A DNA stretch of 64,000 nucleotides from Micropterix aruncella (GCA_944548615.1 OX155961.1:22090773-22154772); one strand, 5' to 3'; counted from the first letter of the stretch, positions 10,625-21,138 are shown. Numbers and translations: made by a program. The notes: generated from the sequence alone by a model not told the origin.

Positions 10625-10635
10625 CCGACTAACAG
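10625..10635. repeat. Target-site duplication of the R1-clade insertion
   Basis: The 11-base word CCGACTAACAG is repeated exactly at 8091-8101 and 10625-10635, bounding the element. Empty-site homologues are TGACTAACAG at about 17096 and CCGACTAACAG at about 46001. Confidence 0.9.
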
Positions 10636-11096
10636 TCGGGGGGTCCGGGAACTGTATTGTTTCCTATAGAGCGGGGGTGGTTGTCTACCTTACGGCGACT
10701 GCTCTTGAAATGACCATTGGCCATCCGATCCCGGTTCAGAGTCGGGCAAAGGACGCCTTGGTCCGCGATAGATTCGGTGCACACCGTTTCACCGCTTCGT
10801 AAGGGAGAGGACCGCGCAAGCGACCTCGAACTCGGAACCAATCGAGAGACCGGAGAAATCTGGTCACAATTGGTAGTTAGGGCGCGAGTGCCGCCCGCCA
10901 GGTAACATACCTGGCTACTCGCCGTAAGGCGTTGGTCTCTAACGGGTTGTGGCGTAGCTAGACGTCGGATTGTTTTGTCCGAAGTCGTCTACGCTCACTG
11001 CAGGTCGATAGAACGACTAATCGTTGAAACGTCCTTTGGTGACGGGCTTGCCCGTTGTAGTCGACACCTCAAGAAGATGTCTCGTCTGGATGCACC
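10636..11096 (+). repeat. Repeat family Y, copy Y1 right part
   Basis: Continues the interrupted Y copy, with CCTATAGAGCGGGGGTGGTTG at about 10664, TCACCGCTTCGTAAGGGAGAGG at 10789 and the closing GTGACGGGCTTGCCCGTTGT near 11040. It is nearly identical to Y5 (46.0-46.45 kb). The end region (10980-11095) repeats the partial Y end found at 7740-7850, so two Y ends flank this unit. Confidence 0.85.
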
Positions 11097-12297
11097 GGTG
11101 ACAGCTAGTTTAAAATCCTGGTTGTCCTTAGCCAAACCAGCTGACCCCTCGACTCTCTTCAGGTTCAGACATAATTTTGGGCTAGCTCTAAAACTGCCCT
11201 CTCTGCTCTACCCCAACACCAAAAATTCGATTCTAAGCAATTCCAAGGATCCGGCAATATAGAAGCACGTAATAAGTGGCCGTAGTGATTGAAATGATCT
11301 ACAAGCCCGCGTAGACTTCCACAAAAAGTTCCTTGCTGAAATCAGCCAGAACGGCAATGGTCTCGGGTTATGGCAGTACAACCATGAGCGATATGGACTT
11401 GAAGGTGTAACGCTTGCGGGGAGATTACGACAGCAATAATATGGCTCACGCTATTGGCCTCCAATGCCAGAATGATTGGACAACAATTGGAGACTTCTGC
11501 ATTCCTCCTCCAACGTACTGGAAAGTAATGTTGTATGACTGGACGCCAGAGATGCTAAATTTTATTTAAATGCCTTTCAGCATACACTTCCAGACCCCAG
11601 TAACACCGCTCGTTGGAGCTATGTCGAGGTTATTTCAAATCCTCTTTGTAGCAATACATCTTGGACAGCTATATATTTTTTTTATAGATATTTTATAGAT
11701 ATTTTTTTTATATATTATTTTTATAGATGTCCAGCCAGCTGGAATATAGATATATTCCAGCTGGCTGCAAAGTAGCCAATGACGGTACACTTACCGCTAC
11801 GACAAAGTCCTTCCTGTTATTTGCGAGGTAATGGCTCGTGCCAACAAGGGTTTGACTGTACCCTCCGAAACCCCAATACAGTTTGTGCGGGATGGCTCTA
11901 AAAGCAAAAAAAACATTTCACTACAAAACCCTTCTCAATAATCAAAACAGCTTCAGATTGGATTCTGGAGGTCGATTCGATTTCTAAGCAGTATAAATTC
12001 CCTGAAAGTCTCGGATGCACAGCCCTGCGTCTAGATATAACTCTTTACTCTCTGTCTCGGAAGATGGCCCTTATCGTAGAATTAACTGTTCCATGGGAAT
12101 CAAATATCCCAAAAGACCACGAGTACAAATTAAATAAATACCATGATCTCGCAAATGCCGTCACCCGGAACGGCTTCACTATTCACCTTCACGCGGTGGA
12201 AGTTGACGCTCATGGCCTGCCAGCTAAATCTCTGTTTCACATTTTTTTAAATTTTGGTCTCTCCAGGAAAGTAGTCAACTCCTTCCTAGAAAAATGA
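11097..12297 (+). pseudogene. C-terminal half of a LINE with restriction-like endonuclease
   Basis: Degenerate in three frames, but homology is visible throughout. A segment LPDPSNTARW (about 11590) precedes remains of a zinc motif, then RYTYRYDKVLPVICE (about 11790), then an open stretch from about 11945 to the stop at 12297. That stretch contains TALRLDITLYS and, 14 residues after its aspartate, the glutamate of ALIVELTVPWE. The R-x-D-(14)-E pattern after a zinc knuckle matches the RPD-x(12-14)-D/E signature of restriction-like endonucleases in RLE-type LINEs (R2, R4, NeSL, CRE groups). The last 78 codons form the longest clean piece. An AT-rich insertion with a palindrome splits the zinc region at 11660-11770. 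The reverse transcriptase is not present upstream, where the Y repeat abuts. Confidence 0.7.
11733..11766. repeat. Perfect palindrome, 16-bp arms
   Basis: AGCCAGCTGGAATATA, two bases, then its exact reverse complement. It lies at the right edge of a (TA/T)-rich insertion within the RLE pseudogene. Confidence 0.9.
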
Positions 12298-12877
12298 TCT
12301 AAAACCGCGATTTCCGCATCTTAAATTCTATGGCTTCGAAGGGGGAGTGAATGGGTGGTAAGGTGTACGTTGACATGTTAGTCCGGAATACACCGCTCAC
12401 CCCCCAGAAGTGTAATATTATTATAGTATTCTAAGGGGCCCGACTTCAGTCGGTGAATTCCATGGCAGCTCCGTTTGTATTTTATTTTATTATTATTAGA
12501 GATATGTCCAACCCAACACTCACTGTAACCCGGGATATCTTTTCATAGATGAATACGCTCAAAATTCGGAATCAAATTACTATCACGGTACTGTTTTAAA
12601 AACACTAACTACGACAAGATTCGCGCGCGTTTTTTCCGCAAACGTTCGAACTGGCGAAATTTCCTCTCGGTAGAAGGCTCGTAAAATGAATGAGTGGATG
12701 CATGAGTCAGTCAGTCAGGAAATTGCCTTTTATTAATAAAGATTTGGTCAACACTGGTGATGCACCCAACGAAAGGTTAAATAATATTCCTAGTCATCGT
12801 TCTTATTTGTTCAGGATACCTATTTACCCTAATCCAAAGTAGCAGTTTGGGAATCGTCCTGATTATTATCACTCATT
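12298..12877. other. 3' flank of the RLE pseudogene, no gene
   Basis: The first 150 bp may be its 3' UTR (GGGGCCCGACTTCAGTC at about 12435). Beyond it lies unassigned sequence with GAATGAGTGNATGNNTGAGTCAGTCAGTC words at 12690-12720. No coding frame is supported. Confidence 0.4.
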
Positions 12878-13340
12878 CATCTTATATTTATATAAAAATG
12901 AATCGCCGTGCGTTAGTCTCGCAATATCTCGGAAATGACTCAACCGATTTGAATTATTTTTCTTTTATTTTGTTTGGCTTAATTCAGGGGTGGTTTACAA
13001 AATAAATTTAAAGAAAAACCCAAAGGAACAGCTAAAAAATCGAAAAAATCGTAATTGGTCATTTTGGGAACATTGGCCACTTTCTAGATGGCTATCGCGG
13101 CGATCGTATTGTTTGACAGCTGCGCTATCCATAACAATTATTCATTCTGTACAATGTGTACAATTTCAAAAACTCGAAAGGTCTAAAAATACGAAAGTCA
13201 AAAAAGTCGAAAAAGTCAAAAAAGTCGAAAAAGTCGATAAAGTCGAAAAAGTCGAAAAGGTCGTAAAAGTCGAAAGAGTCGAAAATGTCGAAATCGAACT
13301 CATATTCCGACAAAGCGACCCTTTGGCCGCGAATTGGAAT
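12878..13340 (+). mobile_element. Helitron-like fragment (tentative)
   Basis: The block at 12878-12960 (TTATATTTATATAAAAATG, TTAGTCTCGCAATATCTCGG, ACTCAACCGATTTGAATT) resembles the 'ACTxAACCGATTT' sequence found inside the Helitron 5' region at 18.3/27.1 kb. I see no confident TC start or CTAG end, so the assignment rests on that likeness. Confidence 0.3.
13186..13292 (+). repeat. GTCGAAAAA minisatellite
   Basis: About eleven 9-base units of GTCGAAAAA with substitutions (GTCAAAAAA, GTCGATAAA, GTCGTAAAA). The open frames across it (KVEKVEKV on plus, DFFDFFDF on minus) are artefacts of a unit length divisible by three. Confidence 0.9.
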
Positions 13341-13474
13341 TATTGAAGACTGATTTCACAAAACTTAAAATATCTACTTATCGGTGATAGGCAATCCCGT
13401 AATTCGTCATGTGTTGCGTCTATGGTCATTCTTACGTCCGATCTCACCATTTAAGGTCTTTAGAAACGCGTCAT

Positions 13475-14040
13475 AGAAGGCGCTGATAGCATTGACGGCC
13501 AAACTAATAGCAATTTATTTGGCCATCTATAATAACATTGATAATGAATGTTTTTTTTTTATAAAGGATTGATTGATTATAAAAACCCAATGATAACAAT
13601 AATAACATTCAATGATTAGTGCCATCTATCGCATTTTTATATATGCTGATTACATCACAGAAATAATACGAAGAGATAGATTTCCATCCTTTAGTCTAAC
13701 ATTAAAGTGCGTAATTGTTACGTATTGAAACCTGTATACCAAATAAAAGATTGACTGCTGCATGTAAGCAGCTACGATTTAAAAAAAACGTTTGTTATCA
13801 TATTATTACTTTATTCCGAGATAGGATACCGTATACCCGTAGGCATGTTTAGAGTGGCATACCATATATAGTGCGCCTTCATACGGCTATATATACCACG
13901 AACATTGCATTGAACTTAACAGAAGATTAATCAATATTTGTGACTATGACTGCCATCTACACGTTGCGTTTCGTAGTCAAATCTGAGCTGCCAAATCGTA
14001 GTCAAGCATTGAGCAATCTATTACGCTATATAATCAATGC
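13475..14040 (-). repeat. MITE-A family, copy 3 (reverse, truncated)
   Basis: Matches in reverse the copies at 17.4-18.3 and 40.8-42.0 kb: GCTGATAGCATTGACGGCC, GATTGATTGATTATAAAAA, GTGCCATCTATCGCA, GCCATCTACACGTTGCGTTTC, and the terminus TTGAGCAATCTATTACGC. The other terminus is missing. No coding frame is present. Confidence 0.7.
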
Positions 14041-14057
14041 GATTGCTAGTATATTTT

Positions 14058-14670
14058 AAGCTATTGCATAGCTTTTATCGCGGGCCTAGCTAGGCCAGCG
14101 CGGCGACCGAATGAAGAAATTTCCTAACGAAAATTAATGATTTTAAACTGATAATTACGTCTAAACGAGTACTGCTTACGATTCGAAAAAAATATATGTT
14201 AAACAAGAACATTTTCCTAATATTCTTAGCTTTGAATATTTTAGATTTTGTTTATATTACATACTGTAATATAAACATTTGTGAAATTAGGTCTAACCGA
14301 ACACAAAAACGACTACTACGTAAATACTATCTAGCGTATTATTATGAAACCTGCATCATTTTAAAGATAATTTAATTATCTATCTTTTTACCTACGATTT
14401 TTTTCGAATAATCCGTTTTTTTGCTTTATCGAATAAAAAATTCGTGCGCGGCGCTCTATCGGAAGACGTTTAAATTATTACGAATCATTTGCTACCGCAG
14501 CCGCAAATGATTCGGAATAATTTCAACGTTTTTCGATAGAGCGCAGTTATCTGACATAAGGAAAAATAAAATAAATAAAATAAATAAATAATTATAATTG
14601 CATAAGTTGTTAAAAATGCTATGCAATAGCTTTACCGCGGCAGTCCCCGAGTGCCACACGTATTTTTTAT
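14058..14670 (+). mobile_element. Hairpin repeat family P, copy P1
   Basis: About 610 bp beginning AAGCTATTGCATAGC and ending GCTATGCAATAGCTT, then ACCGCGGCAGTCCCCGAGTG and CCACACGTATTTTTT. The inverted AAGCTATTGCATAGC lies at one end and about 45 bp inside the other. A large internal hairpin (14451-14544) pairs GCGCTCTATCGGAAGACG and the following 25 bases with their near-complement. No coding frame. The A/T runs at both ends make the target duplication unreadable. It occurs at least eight times in this window. Confidence 0.85.
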
Positions 14671-14754
14671 ACTTCTTCCTGGAGAGACTGGTATAGGAGA
14701 GACTATTTTTTATACTTCTTCCTGAAGAGTCCACCTTCTTATCGCGAAGCATTA

Positions 14755-15800
14755 ATGGTAATAGTAATAATAATAAAGCGCTTTATTTGTAAGCAAAGGC
14801 GAGCTTATTCCCTGCAGGCAATATTTCAGAGCTAACCTATACTATTGTATGAACCTTGTTTGCGAATAGATGCTAACTTAATCTATACAATAAGTTTAAA
14901 AAATACAAAAAAGAGAAAGGAAAAAAATACACATTTATCTCTTTTTGGGCATAGAATGTGATACACCAAAATAAACTAGCACATATAAGGACGCAAAGGT
15001 TTAAAAAGGTGGAGAATGGGAAGGAAAGGTAATTTATGTGGAAGATTTCAAATGTTCTCTGAGTCTGTTTTAAAAAAATACGTGTGGCATTCGCGGACTG
15101 CCGCGGTAAAGCTATTGCATAGCATTTTTAACAACTTACGCAATTATAATAAAATAAAAAAAATCTGATATTAGATAACTGCGCTCTATCGGAAACGTTG
15201 AAATTATTCCGCATCATTTGCGGCTGCGAAAGCAAATGATTCGGAATAATTTAAACGTCTTCCGATAGAGCGCCGCGCACGAACTTTTTATTCGATAAAA
15301 CAAAAAAACCGGATAATTCGAAAAAATCGTAGATAAAAAGATAAATAATTAAATTATCTTTAAAATGTTGCAGGTTTCATAATAATACGCCAGATAGTAT
15401 TTGCGTAGTAGTCGTTTTTGTGTTCGGTTAGACCTAATTTCACAAATTAATTACACTATGTAATATAAACAAAATCTAAAATATTCAAATCTAAGAATAT
15501 TAGGAAAATGTTCTTGTTTAACATATATTTTTTCGAATCGTAAGCAGTACTCGTTTAGACGTAATTATCAGTTTAAAATCATTAATTTTCGTTAAGAAAT
15601 TTCTTCATTCAGTCGCCGCGCTGGCCTAGGCCCGCGATAAAAGCTATGCAATAGCTTAAAAATGTTATGTTTTGCGCGGTTCTCACATTTTTCGGAAAAG
15701 CATTCCAAAGACGGGCTCCATGCTAGGTGAAAGATAATGAGCAGAAGTCAGTGCTGGGACCAGGGATAGAGAGTAGCAGGTTATCTTTTGATATCAGATT
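14755..15800 (-). pseudogene. LINE C-terminus and 3' UTR, split by P2
   Basis: On the minus strand, the part at 15657-15790 reads SFT.HGARLWNAFPKNVRTAQN, the WNxLP-type C-terminal motif of LINE ORF2, and runs to the edge of P2. After P2, at 15072 leftwards, the same reading continues with FKT and then a stop, followed by a 3' UTR ending at about 14765 in an AATAAAGCGCTTTATT-type tail with TTA repeats. Removing P2 restores a continuous end, so P2 is an insertion into this LINE. Its upstream reverse transcriptase is not seen. Confidence 0.65.
15073..15656 (-). mobile_element. Hairpin repeat family P, copy P2
   Basis: Reverse-oriented full P copy, from AAAAAAATACGTGTGGCA to GCTATGCAATAGCTT. It retains the internal hairpin (15180-15275) and interrupts a LINE pseudogene. 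The flanking A-rich words (TTTTAAAAA left, TTAAAAA right) may hide a short duplication. Confidence 0.85.
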
Positions 15801-16287
15801 AATGATATAAGTAGCAATTCCTTAATGTGTTATTTCTTTCATTTCACGTGTTATGATGAAAATTCTATTTTTGTCAATTGATTCCATTGATTGGTGGTTC
15901 GTGTCAATTTCCAAAATACTTATTATTGTGGATTAGACGATCGCGGCGTCGCAATATGCGCGTCGGTACATCCGTCGAGCGAGCCATCAATTGATAGCAT
16001 CTCTGATACAATTTTCGAATTATGTCGCTTTACGATCGCGTGTTCAAAGACGGGAGAGTCGCTACTCTGCGCCAGGCGGAAGACCACACCAAATTACTCC
16101 TTACCTACACACATAAGTGCATCTGATTGCCCATTGAGATACTACAAATTGTACTAATAAACACCATTACTTAAGTAGCTTTAAAGAGCCCCTGTAAGTC
16201 GCATATATTTTGTCAGTTAATCTTCTTGCCTTATTTGTGTAGATCATTAGATAAAGGTCTTTGATCTAGCTGCTGAAAGTGAATTTT
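15801..16287. other. Stretch without recognisable gene
   Basis: A plus-strand open frame of 88 codons at 15891-16157 contains no domain I recognise and has no promoter or splice context. The rest shows no signal. Confidence 0.35.
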
Positions 16288-16897
16288 GGGAGCTAATGGG
16301 CCCAGTGCAGTTAGGCCATTATGACCCATGCGTTAGGGTCGGCCCAACCCACAGGTCAACACCCATCCAGTAGCCTCCAAGCAGACGTGCGAGCCCGAGT
16401 AGGACTTTGTGCCTGTGAGGCAGTTCCACTAAGAAACGACCTTCGGGTGATCCTAGACGGTTTGCGCACCGTGCCGTGTCCACCAAATCTGGAATCGTCA
16501 AGAAGTCTGGAATCGGCTTTGTCTCCTATAGAGCGGGGGTGGTTGTCAACCTAATGAAACGAACAATCGGCTACCCGATACCGGGTGAACAGGCGGGCAA
16601 AGGATGCCGTGGTCCGCGATAGATTCGGTAGACACCAAATCACCGCTACGTAAGGGAGAGGACCGCGTAAGCGACATAGAACCCGTAACCAGCCAGGAGG
16701 CCGGAGAAATCTGGTCGTAGCTGTAGGTAAGGGCGCGAGTGTCGTCCCGCTGGGTTCATACCCGCCTTCTCGCGGTAAGGTATCTTACGGGCGAGTGGCG
16801 TAACTAGACAGTGGACTGTTTCGTCATAAGTCTTCTACGCTCGCCTCACGGGAGACAGAATGATCAAATGTCGTTAAAACTTCCTGAGGTGACGGGT
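16288..16897 (+). repeat. Repeat family Y, copy Y2
   Basis: Starts GGGAGCTAATGGGCCC and ends CTGAGGTGACGGGT, where the next Y unit begins at once, forming a head-to-tail pair. Internal landmarks are CCTATAGAGCGGGGGTGG, GATAGATTCGGTAGACACC and GTAAGGGAGAGGACCG. It is more diverged than Y1 or Y5. Confidence 0.8.
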
Positions 16898-17425
16898 GGG
16901 AGCTAATGGGCCCTGCTGCCGTTTGGCCACTAAGATCCAGTTGTTTAGGGTCGGTCAAACGCTCGGGACAACACCCATCCGGAGGCCTCCACGCAAAAGT
17001 GAGAGCCAGGATAGGACGCTGGCCTGCGGGCCACTCTCCCCTAGGAGTCAACCTTCGCGGAGTCACGTGCGGCGTCAGCCAATCGATTGTGCATTCTGAC
17101 TAACAGCCAGGGCAGTCTGGAAACAGTAATGTTTCCTATAGAGCGGGGGTAGTTGTTAACCTTACGGCAACTGCTCTTGAAACGACTATTAGGCCACCCG
17201 ATTTCGGGTAAACAGCCATGCAAAAGATGCCGTGGTCCGCGATAGAATCAGGAAGACACCGCATCACCGCTACGTAAGGGAGAGGACCGGGCAGGTGGCG
17301 TAACTAGACAGTGGATTGTTTTTCGTCCCAAGTCTTCTGCCATCACCTCACGGGAGACAGAACGATCTAATATCGTTAAAACTTCCTGAGGTGACGGATT
17401 CGCCCGTTGTAGTTGACAGCTCTAG
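16898..17425 (+). repeat. Repeat family Y, copy Y3
   Basis: Second unit of the tandem pair, with the unoccupied R1-clade site TGACTAACAG at about 17096. It has a deletion after GGGAGAGGACCG relative to Y5 and ends GGATTCGCCCGTTGTAGTTG ACA at 17420. Confidence 0.8.
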
Positions 17426-17451
17426 TTGCACCATTAATTATTTATAATATT

Positions 17452-18298
17452 AGATCGCTCAACTTGACAACCAGGATTTTACACGGCCCGGTGGCATAGT
17501 GGTTAGGTCGCCTGATCTTACATTGTAAGGCCCCGGGTTCGATTCCCGGCCGGGTCACCATTTTCCGTTGGGATAACGAAATTGCATTTTCAATTCTGTC
17601 GATCGAATGCAATAACAAGACACATACTTACAGACATGTTACACGCACACATACATATGACACGTCATAGTAGGGTTGGTTGTAAGAGATTGTCATATGA
17701 CAATAAACCCGCCCAATGTGACATTTTCACAATAAAGAGTATAAACAAACAAACAAACAAACATCTACACATTTGTAGATGGCACTAATAGTTCCAATAA
17801 TTGATTAATCATCTGTATATTCAATATGGCGACTTTTCTGGTATAACAGTATGGCGGCGTGGACGGTGTAGACGGCACTCTAAACGCGCATATATGGAAA
17901 AAACCAATAACTATTAAAATTTTAAATCATAGCTCTTATTATTTTAATATATTTACTTAAAGATGTCAAATTTTAATTTGGTATACAGCTTTCAATAAGT
18001 AATAATTCCGCACGTTAATGTTCAGATTGACCAGTAGATGGTATTTTATCTCTCCGTTGTATTTTTGTGATGTAATCATACATAATATACGATAGATGGC
18101 ACTAATAATTGTCATAATTCTATCATTTAATGAGTATTTATAATCAATCAGTCCTTTATACAAAACCATACATTGACAATGTTATTATAGATGCCCAAAT
18201 GAATTGCTGTTAGCTTCGGCGCTAATGCTATCAGGGCTACCAGAATTTAGCCGGTGCAAAAAGGTTGCCAAAATGTCCTATGGAGTTGAGCAATCTAA
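17452..18298 (+). repeat. MITE-A family, copy 1 (hosts SINE and Helitron)
   Basis: Ends TTAGATCGCTCAAC (left) and GTTGAGCAATCTAA (right) form a terminal inverted repeat. Internal words AGATGGCACTAATA, CGGCGTGGACGGTGTAGA and TATAATCAATCAGTCC match copy 2 at 40.75 kb. The SINE sits at 17485-17762 and the Helitron begins at 18299. At 17915-17940 it preserves the empty site of the Helitron carried by copy 2. Confidence 0.75.
17485..17762 (+). mobile_element. tRNA-derived SINE with LINE-type tail
   Basis: The head has perfect RNA polymerase III boxes: A box TGGCATAGTGG (17492-17502) and B box GGTTCGATTCC (17536-17546), 33 bases apart. The acceptor-like ends GGCCCGG and CCGGGTC pair over seven positions with one G-U. 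The D and anticodon arms do not fold as a proper tRNA, so this is a tRNA-derived SINE head and not a tRNA gene. The body ends GGTTGGTTGTAAGAGATTGT, a LINE-like 3' block also seen at 780, then an (ACAA)n tail. A possible 5-base target duplication TACAC flanks it. Confidence 0.75.
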
Positions 18299-18361
18299 TC
18301 TATACTATAATATTATAAAGAGGTACAGTTTGTGAGGTTGTACGAAGTAATCTCTGGATCT

Positions 18362-19440
18362 TATAACAAAAATTTAGAACAAAAGTGATAACAAAAGAAT
18401 TTAATTTTTTCTTTTAGCCAACGAAAAACGAAAAGAATTAATTAGGACGCCACCACGTTTTTATCGAGAAAAACGGGAAACGAAAAAAGAAAAATGAATC
18501 TAACACAAAAAATTTAGAAACTCTTACCTCAGCACGTGGGTGGTACAAAATGTCACTAAATTGGGCCTGTCAGAACTAAACCATCGCGGCATAGAAAATA
18601 AAAACACAATCCATTTATCTAGGTCTTCTTTATTCCTCGGATTCTGGTGAAAAGTCTCGTCCATGGAATTACATCCGGCAGAAAAGAAAATCCGGTTACA
18701 TCAGTGGTTTATTTTGATAACCAGGTCGAATGCAGCCGCGGTAAACCTCAGCAAGGGTTAAAACATCTTATAAAATTGGGCAAATAAAGGTGACACAATC
18801 TGCAAAAGAGCAGAAAAACCCGTAACTATCGCGCCGATCACATGTCAAAGACATCTTTTCCAAATATGTGAAACTTACCGCAAAAACGGTTCACACACCA
18901 CACTACATATTTGTTAATGAAACAGAAAAACTCCCACGCACTCTAAAAGCGGCACTCAGCCCGTTTACGGCACTTTCTGACCACCTCGCCTCGACAAAAG
19001 CAGATTTCTCCCCATCTTTTCGAAGCGCACGTAAAACGGAAGCCAAAAAAAAACACGGCCGGATGTCGCAAAAGATGAACCAGAAACTATCGATTATAAT
19101 TATGGCAACATTTAGCGGAAAATCGAATTGACAACCGTAATGTACATACGGGTTTGACAGATAACCTCAAATGTCAACAAATTACGGGCCGAAATATTTG
19201 TACGGAATTTTAGTATTTTTAATGCTCCGGGAGGCTCGGAAACCGATATAAAACCAAGAACGGCACCAGAATCATGTTGAAACACGTCCAGAACACGGGA
19301 AATGTGATAAAATCCAGCAAAAACAAGGAAAATTCAACAAAACATAACAAAATGCCATGAAACATGAAAATAAGCATCTGTATGGATCGGAAACATGTTT
19401 TTAATCCCAGTTTCAGGTCGCAAATTGGATTTTTGTTACA
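18362..19440 (-). repeat. 3' LTR of the gypsy element
   Basis: 1079 bp, the same length as the other LTR and by eye differing at a single base (T at about 18648 versus C at about 26324). On the coding strand it begins TGTAACAAAAATCC and ends TTTTTGTTATA, so the terminal inverted repeat TGTAAC/GTTATA is imperfect. Confidence 0.95.
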
Positions 19441-19449
19441 GCCTCCCAC
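19441..19449 (-). other. Polypurine tract
   Basis: On the coding strand GTGGGAGGC directly precedes the TGTAACA start of the 3' LTR. This purine-rich word is in the position of the plus-strand primer for gypsy reverse transcription. Confidence 0.6.
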
Positions 19450-20262
19450 GCAAAAAGAAATCGGCAGGACCGCGACGATTTCCTCGAGTCGTCCCGATTC
19501 GCAACTGAGCAAGGACATGACAAAAATCCCAACCAATACGCCTCCCCAGGAAACAGTCCAACGAAAACAAATCCAAAAGGATACAATCAAACAATATAAA
19601 AACAAAAAAAAACTACAGCTTATCCTCGTGAACAGGAAAAAAAACAAACCATTCGGCAGGGTACGGCAGAGGTCTACTGACAAAAAAAACTCCTCTCTAC
19701 ACAACAGTAGAGGATTTCCACTCAACTACTCCAAAACTCAAATAATACTCCTAGAAGGAGCCAAAAACTCTCCCAACACCCCCAGGGGACTTCCACATCA
19801 CCCCGTAAAATCGAGGACTTAGTCCTAGTGGCCTCATAAGAAGACCTGCAAACCGGTCGAAGGTAAAACCTATCGACCTCCCCGCAAACAAGCAAACCTA
19901 AGTAAAAACTCATCGGGGACTAAAAAAAACACAAAAAATTTGACCAGATCGTTGTTCCTCGACCGTAACCAATGCCTACTAAGAAAAATGTTGACTGTCA
20001 AATAATACCTTTCATACCGAGCCCTTCTAAAATCCCTTCCATACAACATTCAAACCACAGTGGTACTTGTCGGAATTGCAAGCACGACTGATACCATACA
20101 AAATGATTTAAGTGATGGCAACCACTCGGTGCCACACCGTTATAAATGACAGTTTAAAATAGATAGAAATCGAGCAAGTCGAAAACAGATGGAACAAGTT
20201 TTATAAGAGTAAGTTAACGAGGATTCCGCTAACAAACAAACAAATAAAAAAAAAAAGTCAAA

Positions 20263-21138
20263 TCAACCGGAGTCTGAGGGATTTAATTTAAAATCTTTTA
20301 TATGCCAGGTGCCTATGTTTTTGCCAGCTGCATTAAGCAGCTCATAAACCAAGGGAGAGTGTTTCTTCACTATCTGACACCTCTCATATCGCGGGGCAAA
20401 CTTCGAAATGAAGTAATTTCCCGCATTGCTCAGGAAATAAGTCTTTTTAAAAACTGTATCCCCGACGGCAAATTCAGCCGGCCGGTGTTTACGGTCATAA
20501 TAGACCTTATTGTGAGCATGCGATTGAAGTAATTTCTTCCGCACGGTATGGAAAATGCCAGGAAGTTCACTCAGATTCTGGGCGTAGGACAATCTGCTAC
20601 CGAAAATGACTTCGGCTTGGGATTCCGGGGATTGAGTATAAAAGGAACCATCTAATATCGGTTCTCGACCATGAACCAGGAAAAAAGGGCTGAAACCCGT
20701 GGCTTCCGAAACAGCCGAATTGATCGCCATCTGAATGGCAGAAAGATGGAGGTCCCAAGAGCGATGGTCGTCTTTAACTGACAACGCCAACGCCGTGACA
20801 ACTCCACGATTCTGCCTCTCAGTTGGATTGACCTGAGGGCAATATTTCGGGTTCAGGTATACCTTAGGGATCCGGTACTTGGACATTAGACTAGTGAACT
20901 CCTTCCCAAGGAACTGTTTGCCATTATCAGAAATGACATACTGCGGAACACCAAACTGCAGAAAGACCTTATGCTCCATAATGTGGCTAATGATTTTACT
21001 AGTAGCCCGCTTCAAGGGAAAAGTAAGCAATATTTGCTGAAACAACATGTGACTACTAGTATATGTATATTCCGATCTCTCGTCATAGGATATGGACCCA
21101 AAAGATCGACGGAGACCATCTGGAAAGGAAAGGCACAT
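20263..21138 (-). pseudogene. Gypsy integrase, C-terminal two-thirds
   Basis: Continues the integrase core from the frame that stops at 21012. It shows the second catalytic aspartate in ISDNGKQF and the glutamate in NPTERQNR, then a C-terminal region with YYDRKHRPAEFAVGD and a chromo-like/GPY-type tail ending shortly before 20263. The first 40 or so codons of this open frame are out of register; true homology starts at about 21015 with LKRATSK. A single-base indel in a T/C run near 21015 separates it from the upstream frame. The integrase would insert the cDNA into host DNA in the nucleus. As it stands it would not be made as one protein. Confidence 0.9.

Noticed and set aside
12990..13346. 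118-codon frame with a KVEKVEK stretch and the opposing DFFDFFDF frame
   Set aside because: Both arise from the GTCGAAAAA minisatellite; flanking codons show no domain.
17485..17560. True tRNA gene
   Set aside because: The acceptor ends pair and both promoter boxes are perfect, but D and anticodon stems do not form and the sequence continues into a SINE body with a simple tail.
19219..19822. Open frames of about 150-170 codons at the LTR/3' UTR junction, as an envelope candidate
   Set aside because: The minus frame overlaps the LTR, has low-complexity F/L/C codons and no envelope features such as a cleavage site or a signal peptide in the right place.
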